Shown one piece after another: positions 24,563 through 33,287 of a stretch of 64,000 nucleotides of DNA. The notes beneath the pieces are model-generated. The model did not search any database. It was not told where the DNA came from and worked only from the letters and a program-made list of their open reading frames with translations. Location: positions 2,116,501 through 2,180,500 of the forward strand of contig NZ_LWID01000001.1 in assembly GCF_029783845.1 (NCBI RefSeq), written 5' to 3'. How positions within the stretch are numbered: the stretch's first letter is position 1; each line of letters opens with the position of its first letter. The translations under genes and the position numbers were made by a program. This stretch comes from Volucribacter amazonae (GTDB lineage: Bacteria; Pseudomonadota; Gammaproteobacteria; Enterobacterales; Pasteurellaceae).

Positions 24563-25942
24563 TTATAGATAAATAATGGTTCGTAACCCCAAAATTTTCC
24601 CCTGCGAATTTTTTCTATTTTCCAACCGCACTTGGTAATGGTGTAATTCAGCAATACGGTAAACGATAGATAGCCCCAAACCACTGCCTTTTTCATTTTG
24701 CCCTGCTGGGCGATAGAAACGTTGCCCTAGTTTTTCTAAATCTTCTTCCGCCACCCCTAGTCCATTATCTTCAATAATCACTTTATCTTGTTGCAAAATT
24801 AAACGAACTTCACTGCCTTCAGGGCAATAACGAATGGCATTATCCACAATATTTCGCAACATTAGGGATAATAATAACGGTTGTCCTTGTTTAATTGCTG
24901 GCGGTTGTTCAACAGTTAAACGAATGTCCATTTTGCGTTTTTGAGCTGGAAAATAAAAATCCGCCACAATGGATTGCAATAATAAATGCCAATGAATATC
25001 CTGCAACTCCTCTAACTGGGTTAAACTGTCTAAACGCGATAAGGTTAATAATTGCTCAATTAATTGGCTTGCACGATCAATACCTTGAGTTAAATTTTGT
25101 AAGGCTTGATGACGCATTGCTTCATCGTCCCCTGCCATTTGGGCTAATTCTGTTTGAATACGCAAGGCGGATAAAGGGCTACGCAATTCGTGGGCTGCAT
25201 CAGAAGTAAAACGCCGTTCTCGCAATAACATTGCCGAAGTGCGGTGAAAAAACAAATTTAAATTTTGCACCAAGGGCAATACTTCGGAAGGCAGTTGATC
25301 CGTTGGCAGGGCTTGATGATCATCGGGCGAACGCTGTAATAAATTATTGCTCATACGTTTTAACGGCGACAATTCTTTACGGATAACCACCACCATTAAA
25401 GCCAATAAAAACGGCAAGCCCGCAATCCAAACCCACATTTGTCCAAAGACCATTTCATTAACTAAATCCTCACGATAATCCAACTCTTGACCAACGGCAA
25501 TCATCAAACGGTTATTACTGTCCGCCACCGGTAACCAAAATATTCGCCATAAATCATCATCATTCGCAATATGGGTTTCAGAAAATCCTCTTACTGGGGC
25601 ATAAATAAAATTATTGCCATTTTCACCATCGCTTACTAATATTTCGCCGTTCTGAGTAAAAATAGCAAATGCCAAGGCATCATCATCACGTTTCATCTTT
25701 TTTAGCGGACGTCTTGCGCGCTGTTCACGAAAACCACCTAATTGATGACGTTCTAAAAATAAATTACGCAAATCCGTTGAGGCTAAACGTTGAGCAAATA
25801 AAATTTGTTGTGAATCAAAGACTTCATTCACTTCCTTACGCACTTGAAACCAAGCAATGGCGGTAGAAATTGCCCAAATACATAACGCCGTAATGGACAA
25901 TAAACAAATTAAACGAAAACTTAAACTAGTTCTTTTCATCAT
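24563..25942 (-). CDS. qseC: Two-component sensor histidine kinase QseC
   Basis: A 459-residue membrane kinase. An N-terminal helix (residues 10-31), a periplasmic sensor region and a second helix near residues 168-186 are followed by HAMP-like sequence. The H-box is DAAHELRSPLSAL near residue 248, the N-box LRNIVDNAIRYCP, the G-boxes EDNGLGV and GSGLGLSIV. The gene overlaps qseB by 17 bases and forms ygiW-qseB-qseC, as in other Pasteurellaceae, where it is tied to stress and iron responses (FirRS in Haemophilus). Confidence 0.9.
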   Translation of the reverse strand: MMKRTSLSFRLICLLSITALCIWAISTAIAWFQVRKEVNEVFDSQQILFAQRLASTDLRNLFLERHQLGGFREQRARRPLKKMKRDDDALAFAIFTQNGEILVSDGENGNNFIYAPVRGFSETHIANDDDLWRIFWLPVADSNNRLMIAVGQELDYREDLVNEMVFGQMWVWIAGLPFLLALMVVVIRKELSPLKRMSNNLLQRSPDDHQALPTDQLPSEVLPLVQNLNLFFHRTSAMLLRERRFTSDAAHELRSPLSALRIQTELAQMAGDDEAMRHQALQNLTQGIDRASQLIEQLLTLSRLDSLTQLEELQDIHWHLLLQSIVADFYFPAQKRKMDIRLTVEQPPAIKQGQPLLLSLMLRNIVDNAIRYCPEGSEVRLILQQDKVIIEDNGLGVAEEDLEKLGQRFYRPAGQNEKGSGLGLSIVYRIAELHHYQVRLENRKNSQGKILGLRTIIYL

Positions 25943-26597
25943 TATTTCCTAAAGCATAGCCCACGCCATGTACTGTGCGAATAATTTGTTTGCCCAATTT
26001 CTTGCGTAAATGATGAATATGTACTTCCAAAGCGTTACTGCTTACCTCATCGTCCCAGCTATACAATTTTTCTTCAATAAAAGAACGAGATAAGACCCGA
26101 TCCTTGTTATTCAAAAATAATTCCAATAAACGGTATTCTTGCGAAGTCAGTGGAATTTCTTGTTGTGCTAAACAAACTTTACGTTTCATCGGATCAAAGG
26201 TCAGTAAATGATGTTGAATAATCGGATTAATATGCCCATTCCGCCGCCGAGTTAATGCCTGCAAACGTGCCACCACCTCAGCCAAAGCAAAGGGTTTACA
26301 TAAATAATCATCTGCCCCAATTTGTAAACCTTTAACCCGCTCATCTAAAGTATCTCTTGCGGTCAAAATTAACACAGGTACATCTTGATTAGCTTTACGC
26401 CAACCTTGTAAAACCGCCAAACCATCAAGTTTAGGCAAGGTTAAATCTAACACTACCACATCATAAGGGGCAAGGGATAACGCATCAAAACCCGTTTTAC
26501 CATCAGTAAACCAATCCACTAAAAAACCTGATTTTGTTAATCCCTGTTTTAATCCATCGCCAATTAATGGGTCATCTTCAATCAATAAAATACGCAT
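25926..26597 (-). CDS. qseB: Two-component response regulator QseB
   Basis: A 223-residue OmpR-family regulator. The receiver has the acidic pair EDD (residues 7-9), phospho-acceptor Asp51 in VVLDLTLP, the switch Thr in LTARD and the Lys of CKPF. The C-terminal winged helix ends VHIHHLRKKLG and TVHGVGYAL. It is phosphorylated by QseC, encoded downstream. A nested pair of hairpin repeats separates it from ygiW, which could split or modulate the operon transcript. Confidence 0.92.
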   Translation of the reverse strand: MRILLIEDDPLIGDGLKQGLTKSGFLVDWFTDGKTGFDALSLAPYDVVVLDLTLPKLDGLAVLQGWRKANQDVPVLILTARDTLDERVKGLQIGADDYLCKPFALAEVVARLQALTRRRNGHINPIIQHHLLTFDPMKRKVCLAQQEIPLTSQEYRLLELFLNNKDRVLSRSFIEEKLYSWDDEVSSNALEVHIHHLRKKLGKQIIRTVHGVGYALGNNDEKN

Positions 26598-26620
26598 TTT
26601 TATTTAACCAATTTGTTCAT

Positions 26621-26796
26621 TATATTGTTGTTTTAATATGAAATAGAGCAAGGCGTGCCAACACTGTATTACAGTCGTTTCAATTTAAAATGAGATAAGG
26701 CGGAACGCCGAAGACAGTACAAGTAGTACGGCGAGACGTACCAACGCTGTATCATTCTAAAGTGGGACGACTATATTTTAAAGTACGACGACTATA
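26621..26796. repeat. Shortened Correia-like repeat interrupted by a full-length copy (copies 9a/9b)
   Basis: The outer repeat spans 26621-26669 and 26776-26796 and reads through as ...GTATTA|TTTTAAAG..., matching the uninterrupted copy at 28948. A full 106-bp copy (26670-26775) lies inside it, with TA at both junctions. Confidence 0.85.
26670..26775. repeat. Full-length Correia-like repeat inserted in another copy
   Basis: Begins TACAGTCGTTTC and ends GGGACGACTATA, 106 bp, with core GAAGACAGTACAAGTAGTACGG. The inserted copy duplicates the target TA. Confidence 0.88.
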
Positions 26797-26860
26797 TAAC
26801 CAATAGAAAAGGAAGATAAACTTACGCTTATCTTCCTTTATAGTTTAACAGCTTTTCGTC

Positions 26861-27280
26861 TTATTTGATTTTTTCAATACGATTTACTTCAACTTCAATC
26901 TTATTCCAAGATTTATCCACTTCCGCATAAAGTCTTACTTTATCTTCAGGGGTAATGGTTTGCCCCGCCCAAGCACGTCTTTCAATTTCCACTTCAATCT
27001 CGCCCGTGTTATCTTTAAACATAAAATCATCTTTACCTACTTGGCGAACAATATTCCCCTCTAATAAGATATATTGATCATCTTTCCATTTAGAAGAATC
27101 CGCCACTTTGCTGATTTCTTGTTGCGTATTAACAAACCCGCCTTGTCTAAAATCTTTACCTTTATGATGTGGTTGAGTTGCACCTGGTGCGGCAGGATCT
27201 TGGAAACCACCAGCAGGTGCTTGTGCCATAGCGGTTGCTGTTGATAATGCTAATAAAGAGGCTAAAACTACTTTCTTCAT
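26861..27280 (-). CDS. ygiW: YgiW/BOF-family periplasmic OB-fold protein
   Basis: A 139-residue protein with a signal peptide (MKKVVLASLLALSTATAMAQ, cleavage after AMA). The mature part carries the BOF (bacterial OB-fold) domain: DDQYILLEGNIVRQVGKDDF, then EIEVEIERRAWAGQTITPED. Such proteins (YgiW, YdeI, VisP) are stress-induced periplasmic proteins. It heads ygiW-qseBC. The ribosome site AAGGAG precedes the ATG. Confidence 0.9.
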   Translation of the reverse strand: MKKVVLASLLALSTATAMAQAPAGGFQDPAAPGATQPHHKGKDFRQGGFVNTQQEISKVADSSKWKDDQYILLEGNIVRQVGKDDFMFKDNTGEIEVEIERRAWAGQTITPEDKVRLYAEVDKSWNKIEVEVNRIEKIK

Positions 27281-27451
27281 AAAAACTCCTTAATAAATTA
27301 AATGGTTTAAAACACAAAGCCCCTTGCTTTGTTGAGGCTTATTAAAACAGATAAATATTAAGAAAATCTTAAGCACATAAAAATTTCTCTATTAATCAAA
27401 AATAATCATCATTTATCCGTCTTATCACCTATAACAATGACAATGCAAAAA

Positions 27452-28864
27452 CTATAACGCCCTTTTATAACGAGGATACATTAGGTTTTGCACCGATAAA
27501 ATTTCATCAAGTTGTTGCTCTGTTAATAAGCCTTGTTCTAACACAACTTCCCTTACTCCCTTCCCTGTTTTGGCACAAATTTTTCCAATAAGATCGCCAT
27601 TATGATGCCCAATAAAAGGATTAAGGTAGGTAACAAGCCCAATGGAATTAAAGACATAATTTTCACAAACAGTTTTATTCACAGTAATACCGTCAATACA
27701 TTTATCTCGTAAATTGACACAAGCATTGGTTAATAAAGAAATTGATTCAAACATTGCTTGTGCAATCACAGGCTCCATAACATTTAGCTGTAATTGCCCA
27801 GCCTCTGCAGCCATAGTTACCGTTGTATCATTACCAATAACTTTAAAGCATACTTGATTTACCACTTCTGGCACAACAGGATTAACTTTAGCAGGCATAA
27901 TAGATGAACCCGCTTGTAATTCAGGTAAATTAATCTCATTTAACCCTGCTCTTGGGCCTGATGAAAGTAAACGTAAATCATTACACACCTTAGACAATTT
28001 TACGGCAGTCCGTTTCAAAGCACTATGTATCATCACATAGGCTCCACAATCTGAAGTCGCTTCTATAAGATTTGGTGCAGGAACACAAGGTAAACCACTT
28101 ACTTCCGCTAAATATTTTACTGCCAATTCAGCATAACCTTGTGGCGTGTTTAACCCTGTCCCTATGGCTGTTGCACCTAAATTTACTTCTAATAATAACT
28201 CCGCAATGCGTGTAAGATTACGCACTTCCTCCTCTAATAACACAGAAAAAGCCTGAAACTCTTGTCCTACTGTCATTGGCACAGCATCTTGTAATTGCGT
28301 TCGCCCCATTTTTAGCACATCAACAAATTCTTTGGCTTTATTTTCAAATCCTTGTTGCAAATAAAATAACTTATTTACTAATGCCATAATGCTATTATAT
28401 ACCGCAAGGCGAAAACCCGTTGGATAAGCATCATTAGTAGATTGACTCGCATTAACGTGATCCATTGGATCAACAAATTGATATTCACCTTTATGATGCC
28501 CCATTAATTCCAAAGCTAAATTGGCAACAACCTCGTTGGTATTCATATTTACCGATGTTCCTGCACCACCTTGAAAAACATCTGAAGGGAATTGATCTAA
28601 GCATCTTCCTGTAGTTAAAATTTCATCACAAGCAGAAACAATAGCTTGAGCAATATCTTTGGGAATAGCACCTAATTCGCCATTAGCTAATGCTGCCGCT
28701 TTTTTTACCATAACCATAGCTCGTACAAACACTGGAATATCTGAAATTTTTATACGAGAAATATTGAAATTTTCTACCGCTCTTAAGGTATGAATTCCCC
28801 AATAAGCCTCCGCAGGAACCTCTCTTTCCCCAAGTAAATCAACTTCTTTACGCATATTTGTCAT
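27452..28864 (-). CDS. aspA: Aspartate ammonia-lyase
   Basis: A 470-residue member of the fumarase/aspartase superfamily. The signature GSSIMPAKVNPVVPE near residue 316 contains the catalytic loop Ser, and TSVNMNTNEV near residue 104 and SQSTNDAYPTG are substrate-binding blocks. It converts aspartate to fumarate and ammonia, feeding anaerobic fumarate respiration. It diverges from fxsA-groESL, a neighbourhood like that of E. coli. A near-consensus CRP site lies in the shared upstream region. Confidence 0.95.
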   Translation of the reverse strand: MTNMRKEVDLLGEREVPAEAYWGIHTLRAVENFNISRIKISDIPVFVRAMVMVKKAAALANGELGAIPKDIAQAIVSACDEILTTGRCLDQFPSDVFQGGAGTSVNMNTNEVVANLALELMGHHKGEYQFVDPMDHVNASQSTNDAYPTGFRLAVYNSIMALVNKLFYLQQGFENKAKEFVDVLKMGRTQLQDAVPMTVGQEFQAFSVLLEEEVRNLTRIAELLLEVNLGATAIGTGLNTPQGYAELAVKYLAEVSGLPCVPAPNLIEATSDCGAYVMIHSALKRTAVKLSKVCNDLRLLSSGPRAGLNEINLPELQAGSSIMPAKVNPVVPEVVNQVCFKVIGNDTTVTMAAEAGQLQLNVMEPVIAQAMFESISLLTNACVNLRDKCIDGITVNKTVCENYVFNSIGLVTYLNPFIGHHNGDLIGKICAKTGKGVREVVLEQGLLTEQQLDEILSVQNLMYPRYKRAL

Positions 28865-28947
28865 ACAATTTCCAACTTCAATTAATTAATAAATAACTAA
28901 TCATTTCAATAAATTAGTCAAATAATCCTTATTCATTCATCTCAATG

Positions 28948-29016
28948 TATAGTCATTTCAATTAAAATAAAACAAGGCGTGCCAAGGCTGTATTATTTTA
29001 AAGTGGAACGACTATA
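28948..29016. repeat. Correia-like hairpin repeat, shortened copy 10 (69 bp)
   Basis: Begins TATAGTCATTTCAATTAAAA and ends AAGTGGAACGACTATA. It is the intact counterpart of the interrupted copy at 26621. Confidence 0.85.
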
Positions 29017-29060
29017 TTTATCATTTGAAGTAGATTATAGAAAAATCAGCTTAAACAAAA

Positions 29061-29076
29061 TGTGACCGAAATCGCA
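29061..29076. promoter_or_regulatory. Near-consensus CRP site between aspA and fxsA
   Basis: TGTGACCGAAATCGCA matches TGTGA-N6-TCACA at nine of ten core positions. It lies about 200 bases upstream of aspA and 130 upstream of fxsA, so its target is not fixed by position. aspA is CRP-activated in E. coli. Confidence 0.5.
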
Positions 29077-29204
29077 TTTTTACTTTTGCGACAATAGAGA
29101 AATTTTTATCTTATCCATTAGTTTTTTTATACAAAAAACATTGATCTTGCCAAACTTATCCCCATTTATTAGTCTAAACCTATTTATTTAGGAAAGGGGA
29201 AATT

Positions 29205-29675
29205 ATGCCACTACTTCTATTTTTTCTTTGTGCATTTTTATTTGTTTACCTTGAATTTTCGTTATTAATTTGGTTTGGTTCAACCTTTGGCATTTTAGCG
29301 TTAATCGCCTTGCTTATCTTATCCTCTTTAGTCGGGCTTACCATGATCCGAGCAAGGGGGTGGTACACTTTGCTTAATGTACAAAAACAATTATCACAGG
29401 GAGAAATACCAGCAACTTCTTTACTCAAATCAGGCATTTGGATTTTAGCCGGTGTTCTCTTTTTTATTCCCGGCATTGTTACTGATCTATTCGCCCTCTT
29501 TTTATTAACGCCTATGGCAAGTTTATGGATTGAAAAACTGGTAAGTAACAAAATTAAGTTTTTTGCCTCAGGTTTTCGTTTCCGCCGTCAACAGGGGTTT
29601 AATACCGATCAACAACAAGATATTTTTGAGGCGGAATACGAAAAACAGCAAGATCAAGACAAGCGGTTAAAATAA
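29205..29675 (+). CDS. fxsA: FxsA family membrane protein
   Basis: A 156-residue inner-membrane protein with four hydrophobic segments and a charged C-terminal tail (NTDQQQDIFEAEYEKQQDQDKR). The FxsA pattern includes LEFSLLIWFGSTFGILA and GVLFFIPGIVTDLFALFLL. In E. coli its overexpression relieves F-exclusion of phage T7; its normal role is unclear. It precedes groESL on the same strand. AAAGGGG lies upstream of the ATG. Confidence 0.88.
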   Translation: MPLLLFFLCAFLFVYLEFSLLIWFGSTFGILALIALLILSSLVGLTMIRARGWYTLLNVQKQLSQGEIPATSLLKSGIWILAGVLFFIPGIVTDLFALFLLTPMASLWIEKLVSNKIKFFASGFRFRRQQGFNTDQQQDIFEAEYEKQQDQDKRLK

Positions 29676-29688
29676 CCACAAATAACCT

Positions 29689-29716
29689 CTTGAAATCATA
29701 AAATCGTTCCCCATAT
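29689..29716 (+). promoter_or_regulatory. Heat-shock (sigma-32) promoter of groESL
   Basis: CTTGAAA (29689-29695) and CCCCATAT (29709-29716), separated by 13 bases, match the sigma-32 consensus exactly. It lies between fxsA and groES. Confidence 0.9.
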
Positions 29717-29760
29717 AGTCAAAGAACATTTTTTTAATCACTTAAAAAAGGAAAATAAAT

Positions 29761-30051
29761 ATGAATATTCGTCCATTACATGATCGTTTAATTATCAAAC
29801 GTGAAGAAGTTGAAACTAAATCTGCTGGCGGTATTGTACTAACTGGTTCAGCAGCCACTAAATCCACTCGTGCTAAAGTATTAGCAGTGGGTAAAGGGCG
29901 TATTTTAGAAAATGGTACGGTACAACCTTTAGATGTTAAAGTTGGCGACACCGTCATTTTTAATGAAGGTTATGGCGTGAAAACAGAAAAGATTGATGGC
30001 GAAGAAGTATTAATCATTTCTGAAAATGATGTATTAGCTATCGTAGAATAA
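29761..30051 (+). CDS. groES: Co-chaperonin GroES
   Basis: A 96-residue protein, the standard size. MNIRPLHDRLIIKREEVETK, the mobile-loop region SAGGIVLTGSAATKS and the C-terminal EEVLIISENDVLAIVE are typical. Seven copies cap the GroEL ring during folding. A sigma-32 promoter lies 45 bases upstream, and groEL starts 32 bases after its stop codon. AAAAGGAAAA is the ribosome site. Confidence 0.97.
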   Translation: MNIRPLHDRLIIKREEVETKSAGGIVLTGSAATKSTRAKVLAVGKGRILENGTVQPLDVKVGDTVIFNEGYGVKTEKIDGEEVLIISENDVLAIVE

Positions 30052-30083
30052 TCAACAAATTTTAATTAGAGAGGAAAAGAACA

Positions 30084-31727
30084 ATGGCAGCAAAAGATGT
30101 AAAATTTGGTAATGATGCTCGTGTAAAAATGTTAGCGGGTGTGAATATCCTTGCTGATGCAGTAAAAGTCACTTTAGGTCCAAAAGGACGTAATGTAGTA
30201 TTAGATAAATCTTTCGGTGCACCAACCATTACTAAAGACGGTGTGTCTGTGGCTCGTGAAATTGAGTTGGAAGATAAATTTGAAAATATGGGGGCTCAAA
30301 TGGTGAAAGAGGTTGCCTCTAAAGCCAATGATGCCGCTGGTGATGGTACAACCACTGCAACTGTACTTGCGCAAGCGATTGTCAACGAAGGGTTAAAAGC
30401 TGTTGCCGCAGGTATGAACCCAATGGATTTAAAACGTGGTATTGATAAAGCCGTTAGTGCAGTTGTGGCTGAATTAAAAACCTTATCTAAACCTTGCGAA
30501 AGCTCAAAAGAAATTGAACAAGTGGGTACAATTTCGGCTAACTCTGATCAGGTTGTAGGTCAATTAATCGCTCAGGCGATGGAAAAAGTGGGTAAAGAGG
30601 GCGTAATTACCGTTGAAGACGGTACAGGTTTAGAAGATGAATTAGCCGTTGTTGAGGGTATGCAATTTGACCGTGGCTATTTATCCCCTTACTTCGTGAA
30701 TAAGCCAGAAACAGGCACAGTAGAGTTAGACAATCCTTATATTTTATTAGTGGATAAAAAAATCTCTAATATCCGTGAATTATTGCCAGTGTTAGAAGCG
30801 GTTGCTAAAGCAGGTAAACCATTATTAATCATTGCCGAAGATGTTGAGGGCGAAGCCTTAGCCACATTAGTGGTAAATACTATGCGTGGTATTGTGAAAG
30901 TGGCAGCAGTGAAAGCACCGGGCTTTGGTGATCGCCGTAAAGCAATGTTACAAGATATTGCAATCTTAACTGCTGGTACAGTGATTTCAGAAGAAATCGG
31001 TATGGAATTAGAAAAAGCTACCTTAGAAGATTTAGGTCAAGCTAAACGTGTGGTTATCAATAAAGATAATACCACTATTATTGACGGTATCGGCGAAGAA
31101 GCTCAAATTCAAGGTCGTGTGGCACAAATTCGTCAACAAATCGAAGAATCTACCTCTGATTATGACAAAGAAAAATTACAAGAGCGTGTGGCGAAATTGG
31201 CTGGCGGTGTGGCTGTAATCAAAGTGGGTGCAGCGACTGAAGTTGAAATGAAAGAGAAAAAAGCTCGTGTTGAAGATGCGCTACACGCAACACGTGCAGC
31301 GGTAGAAGAAGGTGTCGTTGCAGGTGGCGGTGTTGCCTTAATTCGTGCGGCAAGCAAAGTTGCTGGTTTACAAGGCGACAACGAAGAGCAAAATGTGGGT
31401 ATCAAACTTGCTTTACGAGCAATGGAAGCCCCATTACGTCAAATCGTAACTAACGCAGGCGAAGAAGCCTCTGTGGTTGCAAGTGCGGTGAAAAATGGCG
31501 AAGGTAACTTTGGTTATAACGCTGGTTCAGAGCAATATGGCGATATGTTAGAAATGGGTATCTTAGATCCAACTAAAGTAACACGCTCTGCCTTACAATT
31601 TGCTGCTTCTGTAGCAGGATTAATGATTACCACTGAATGTATGGTAACTGATCTACCAAAAGAAGATAAAGCGGATTTAGGTGCTGCTGGTATGGGCGGC
31701 ATGGGTGGAATGGGCGGAATGATGTAA
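30084..31727 (+). CDS. groEL: Chaperonin GroEL
   Basis: A 547-residue chaperonin of full length. Features include the ATP-binding DGTTTATVLAQAI near residue 87, LGPKGRNVVLDKSFGAP near residue 31 and the C-terminal GGM repeat tail. It forms the double ring that folds proteins with GroES and is essential in most bacteria. It is the last gene of the groESL operon, with a strong terminator 24 bases after the stop codon. Its codon use is of the highly expressed type. Confidence 0.98.
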   Translation: MAAKDVKFGNDARVKMLAGVNILADAVKVTLGPKGRNVVLDKSFGAPTITKDGVSVAREIELEDKFENMGAQMVKEVASKANDAAGDGTTTATVLAQAIVNEGLKAVAAGMNPMDLKRGIDKAVSAVVAELKTLSKPCESSKEIEQVGTISANSDQVVGQLIAQAMEKVGKEGVITVEDGTGLEDELAVVEGMQFDRGYLSPYFVNKPETGTVELDNPYILLVDKKISNIRELLPVLEAVAKAGKPLLIIAEDVEGEALATLVVNTMRGIVKVAAVKAPGFGDRRKAMLQDIAILTAGTVISEEIGMELEKATLEDLGQAKRVVINKDNTTIIDGIGEEAQIQGRVAQIRQQIEESTSDYDKEKLQERVAKLAGGVAVIKVGAATEVEMKEKKARVEDALHATRAAVEEGVVAGGGVALIRAASKVAGLQGDNEEQNVGIKLALRAMEAPLRQIVTNAGEEASVVASAVKNGEGNFGYNAGSEQYGDMLEMGILDPTKVTRSALQFAASVAGLMITTECMVTDLPKEDKADLGAAGMGGMGGMGGMM

Positions 31728-31750
31728 TTCTTACCTTTCCCTAGTAATAA

Positions 31751-31777
31751 AAACCCAAGCTTTTGCTTGGGTTTTTT
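31751..31777 (+). terminator. groESL terminator
   Basis: AAACCCAAGC (31751-31760), loop TTTT, GCTTGGGTTT (31765-31774), then T-run. A perfect 10-bp stem. Confidence 0.93.
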
Positions 31778-31822
31778 ATAATAGTTGTATGGACAAAAAT
31801 GTAGGATTTTATCCATTACATC

Positions 31823-31887
31823 TTTAAAATAAAATACGACGTTGTAGTCTTTGGCGTTGGCGTACCGCCTTATCTTAAACGACTATA
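31823..31887. repeat. Correia-like hairpin repeat, degenerate copy 11
   Basis: The right half (TTGGCGTACCGCCTTATCTTAA, then CGACTATA) is recognisable, the left half scrambled. Just before it, GTCCATTACAT near 31810 resembles the end of IS family A/B/C and may be a further scar. Confidence 0.6.
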
Positions 31888-31898
31888 TCTTTTTCTTA

Positions 31899-33083
31899 TT
31901 AAATCCAACCTTTTTGACGAAACTCTCTAAGTTTATTTGAAACATAAATCATTTCATCAGTAGTGCCTACTGAAACACGACACCAATCATTAGCAGGCGG
32001 AAATGGACGCCCCACTTTAATATTTTCTTCCAACATACGTTGTCTAAATTCTTCAATATTGCCTTTGATTTTATGAAAGACAAAATTTGTTTCAGAGGGA
32101 AGATATTCAATATCTAATTCTTGCAAGGTATTGAGGTAAATTTCTCTTGCACTGTCATTGCTTTTTTTGCTATAAGCTAAAAAGTCTTTGTCTTGCATAG
32201 ATGCAGTAGCGGCTTTAATTGATGGAGAAGAAATTGCTAATGCATCAAATTCTAAATAATCTTGCAAATGCTTAATTTTATCTGGAGCCGCTACCGCATA
32301 ACCTACTCGCATACCTGCCATAGCATGAATTTTAGAGAAAGTTTTTAATAGCACCACATTATCCGCCCCTTTGGCAATAAGATGATCAACAGAACGATAG
32401 TTTGGGTTATTCACATATTCGGCATAGGCTTCGTCTAAAATAAATAAAGTATCTTTGGGTTTACTATTAATCCAGCTTTCAATTTCATTAGAATTAATTA
32501 CCGTTGAGGTTGGATTATTTGGATTAACGAGATAAACAATACTTGGACCTTGATATTTTGCTACCGCCTCTTGCATACCTTTAAGATCAATAGACCAATC
32601 TTGTGGATTTGATTTAATTTTAGCTATTTTTAAATTGTAAGCCTTAGCAAAATCTTCGCCATCGCCGTAAGTTAATTCAGGGACGACAAATTGTGTATCA
32701 GCTGTGGCGTGAGCCGCAATAGTTAAACGAATGGCATCAGAAGAACCCGCACTAAATAAAATATAATCTTCTTTGACATTATGATATTGCGCGACCAAGG
32801 TACGCAATGTTTCAGCATATTCATCACCATAACGGTTTGCCCCAGAGATCACAGAAATAGCCGCTTGTTGCGCTTTTGGCGACATACCTAATGGGTTTTC
32901 ATTATAGTGCAAGCCCAATAAATTCTGTGCTGTAGGTGGCGTAAATTTATCCGATAATTGGGAAAATACTGATGAGCGGTTATTTTCATTAGCAAATGCC
33001 ACAGAACCTAATGATAAACTCGTTAACGTGGCAAGCGTATTGCGTAAAAAATGACGACGATTTAGTTTATTATTGTTTTGCAT
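31899..33083 (-). CDS. Tat-exported PLP-dependent aminotransferase (HisC-like)
   Basis: A 394-residue fold-type I aminotransferase. The Schiff-base Lys sits in LLKTFSKIHAMAGMRVG near residue 245; DEAYAEY and NPNNPTSTV are the cofactor and substrate blocks. The N-terminus NRRHFLRNTLATLTSLSLGS ending AFA is a twin-arginine signal, so the folded enzyme with its cofactor is predicted to be exported. It resembles histidinol-phosphate aminotransferase, but export argues against a role in histidine synthesis. It is transcribed alone, facing away from the next gene. The substrate is unknown. Confidence 0.82.
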   Translation of the reverse strand: MQNNNKLNRRHFLRNTLATLTSLSLGSVAFANENNRSSVFSQLSDKFTPPTAQNLLGLHYNENPLGMSPKAQQAAISVISGANRYGDEYAETLRTLVAQYHNVKEDYILFSAGSSDAIRLTIAAHATADTQFVVPELTYGDGEDFAKAYNLKIAKIKSNPQDWSIDLKGMQEAVAKYQGPSIVYLVNPNNPTSTVINSNEIESWINSKPKDTLFILDEAYAEYVNNPNYRSVDHLIAKGADNVVLLKTFSKIHAMAGMRVGYAVAAPDKIKHLQDYLEFDALAISSPSIKAATASMQDKDFLAYSKKSNDSAREIYLNTLQELDIEYLPSETNFVFHKIKGNIEEFRQRMLEENIKVGRPFPPANDWCRVSVGTTDEMIYVSNKLREFRQKGWI

Positions 33084-33287
33084 ATAGTTTTTTCCTATTT
33101 TGAATAATTATTTAAAAGAAATGAAATAATATGCAATAAGATAGAAAAAATAAAGGAAAATAAATGAATTATTTACCATTTGAATGCTATTTGAACATTT
33201 ATTTTTTACATGTTTTGGTAAAAATAGAGAAACTTGACAAAACTGGTGAGCAGGTTAATCTTATGACTAAACATCAGGGAGAAAAAT

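Larger units (their letters stand above)
28865..29204. other. Divergent control region between aspA and fxsA
   Basis: About 340 bases with no gene. It holds a shortened hairpin repeat (28948-29016) and a CRP-like site (29061-29076). The rest is AT-rich, and I see no clear FNR box. Confidence 0.5.
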
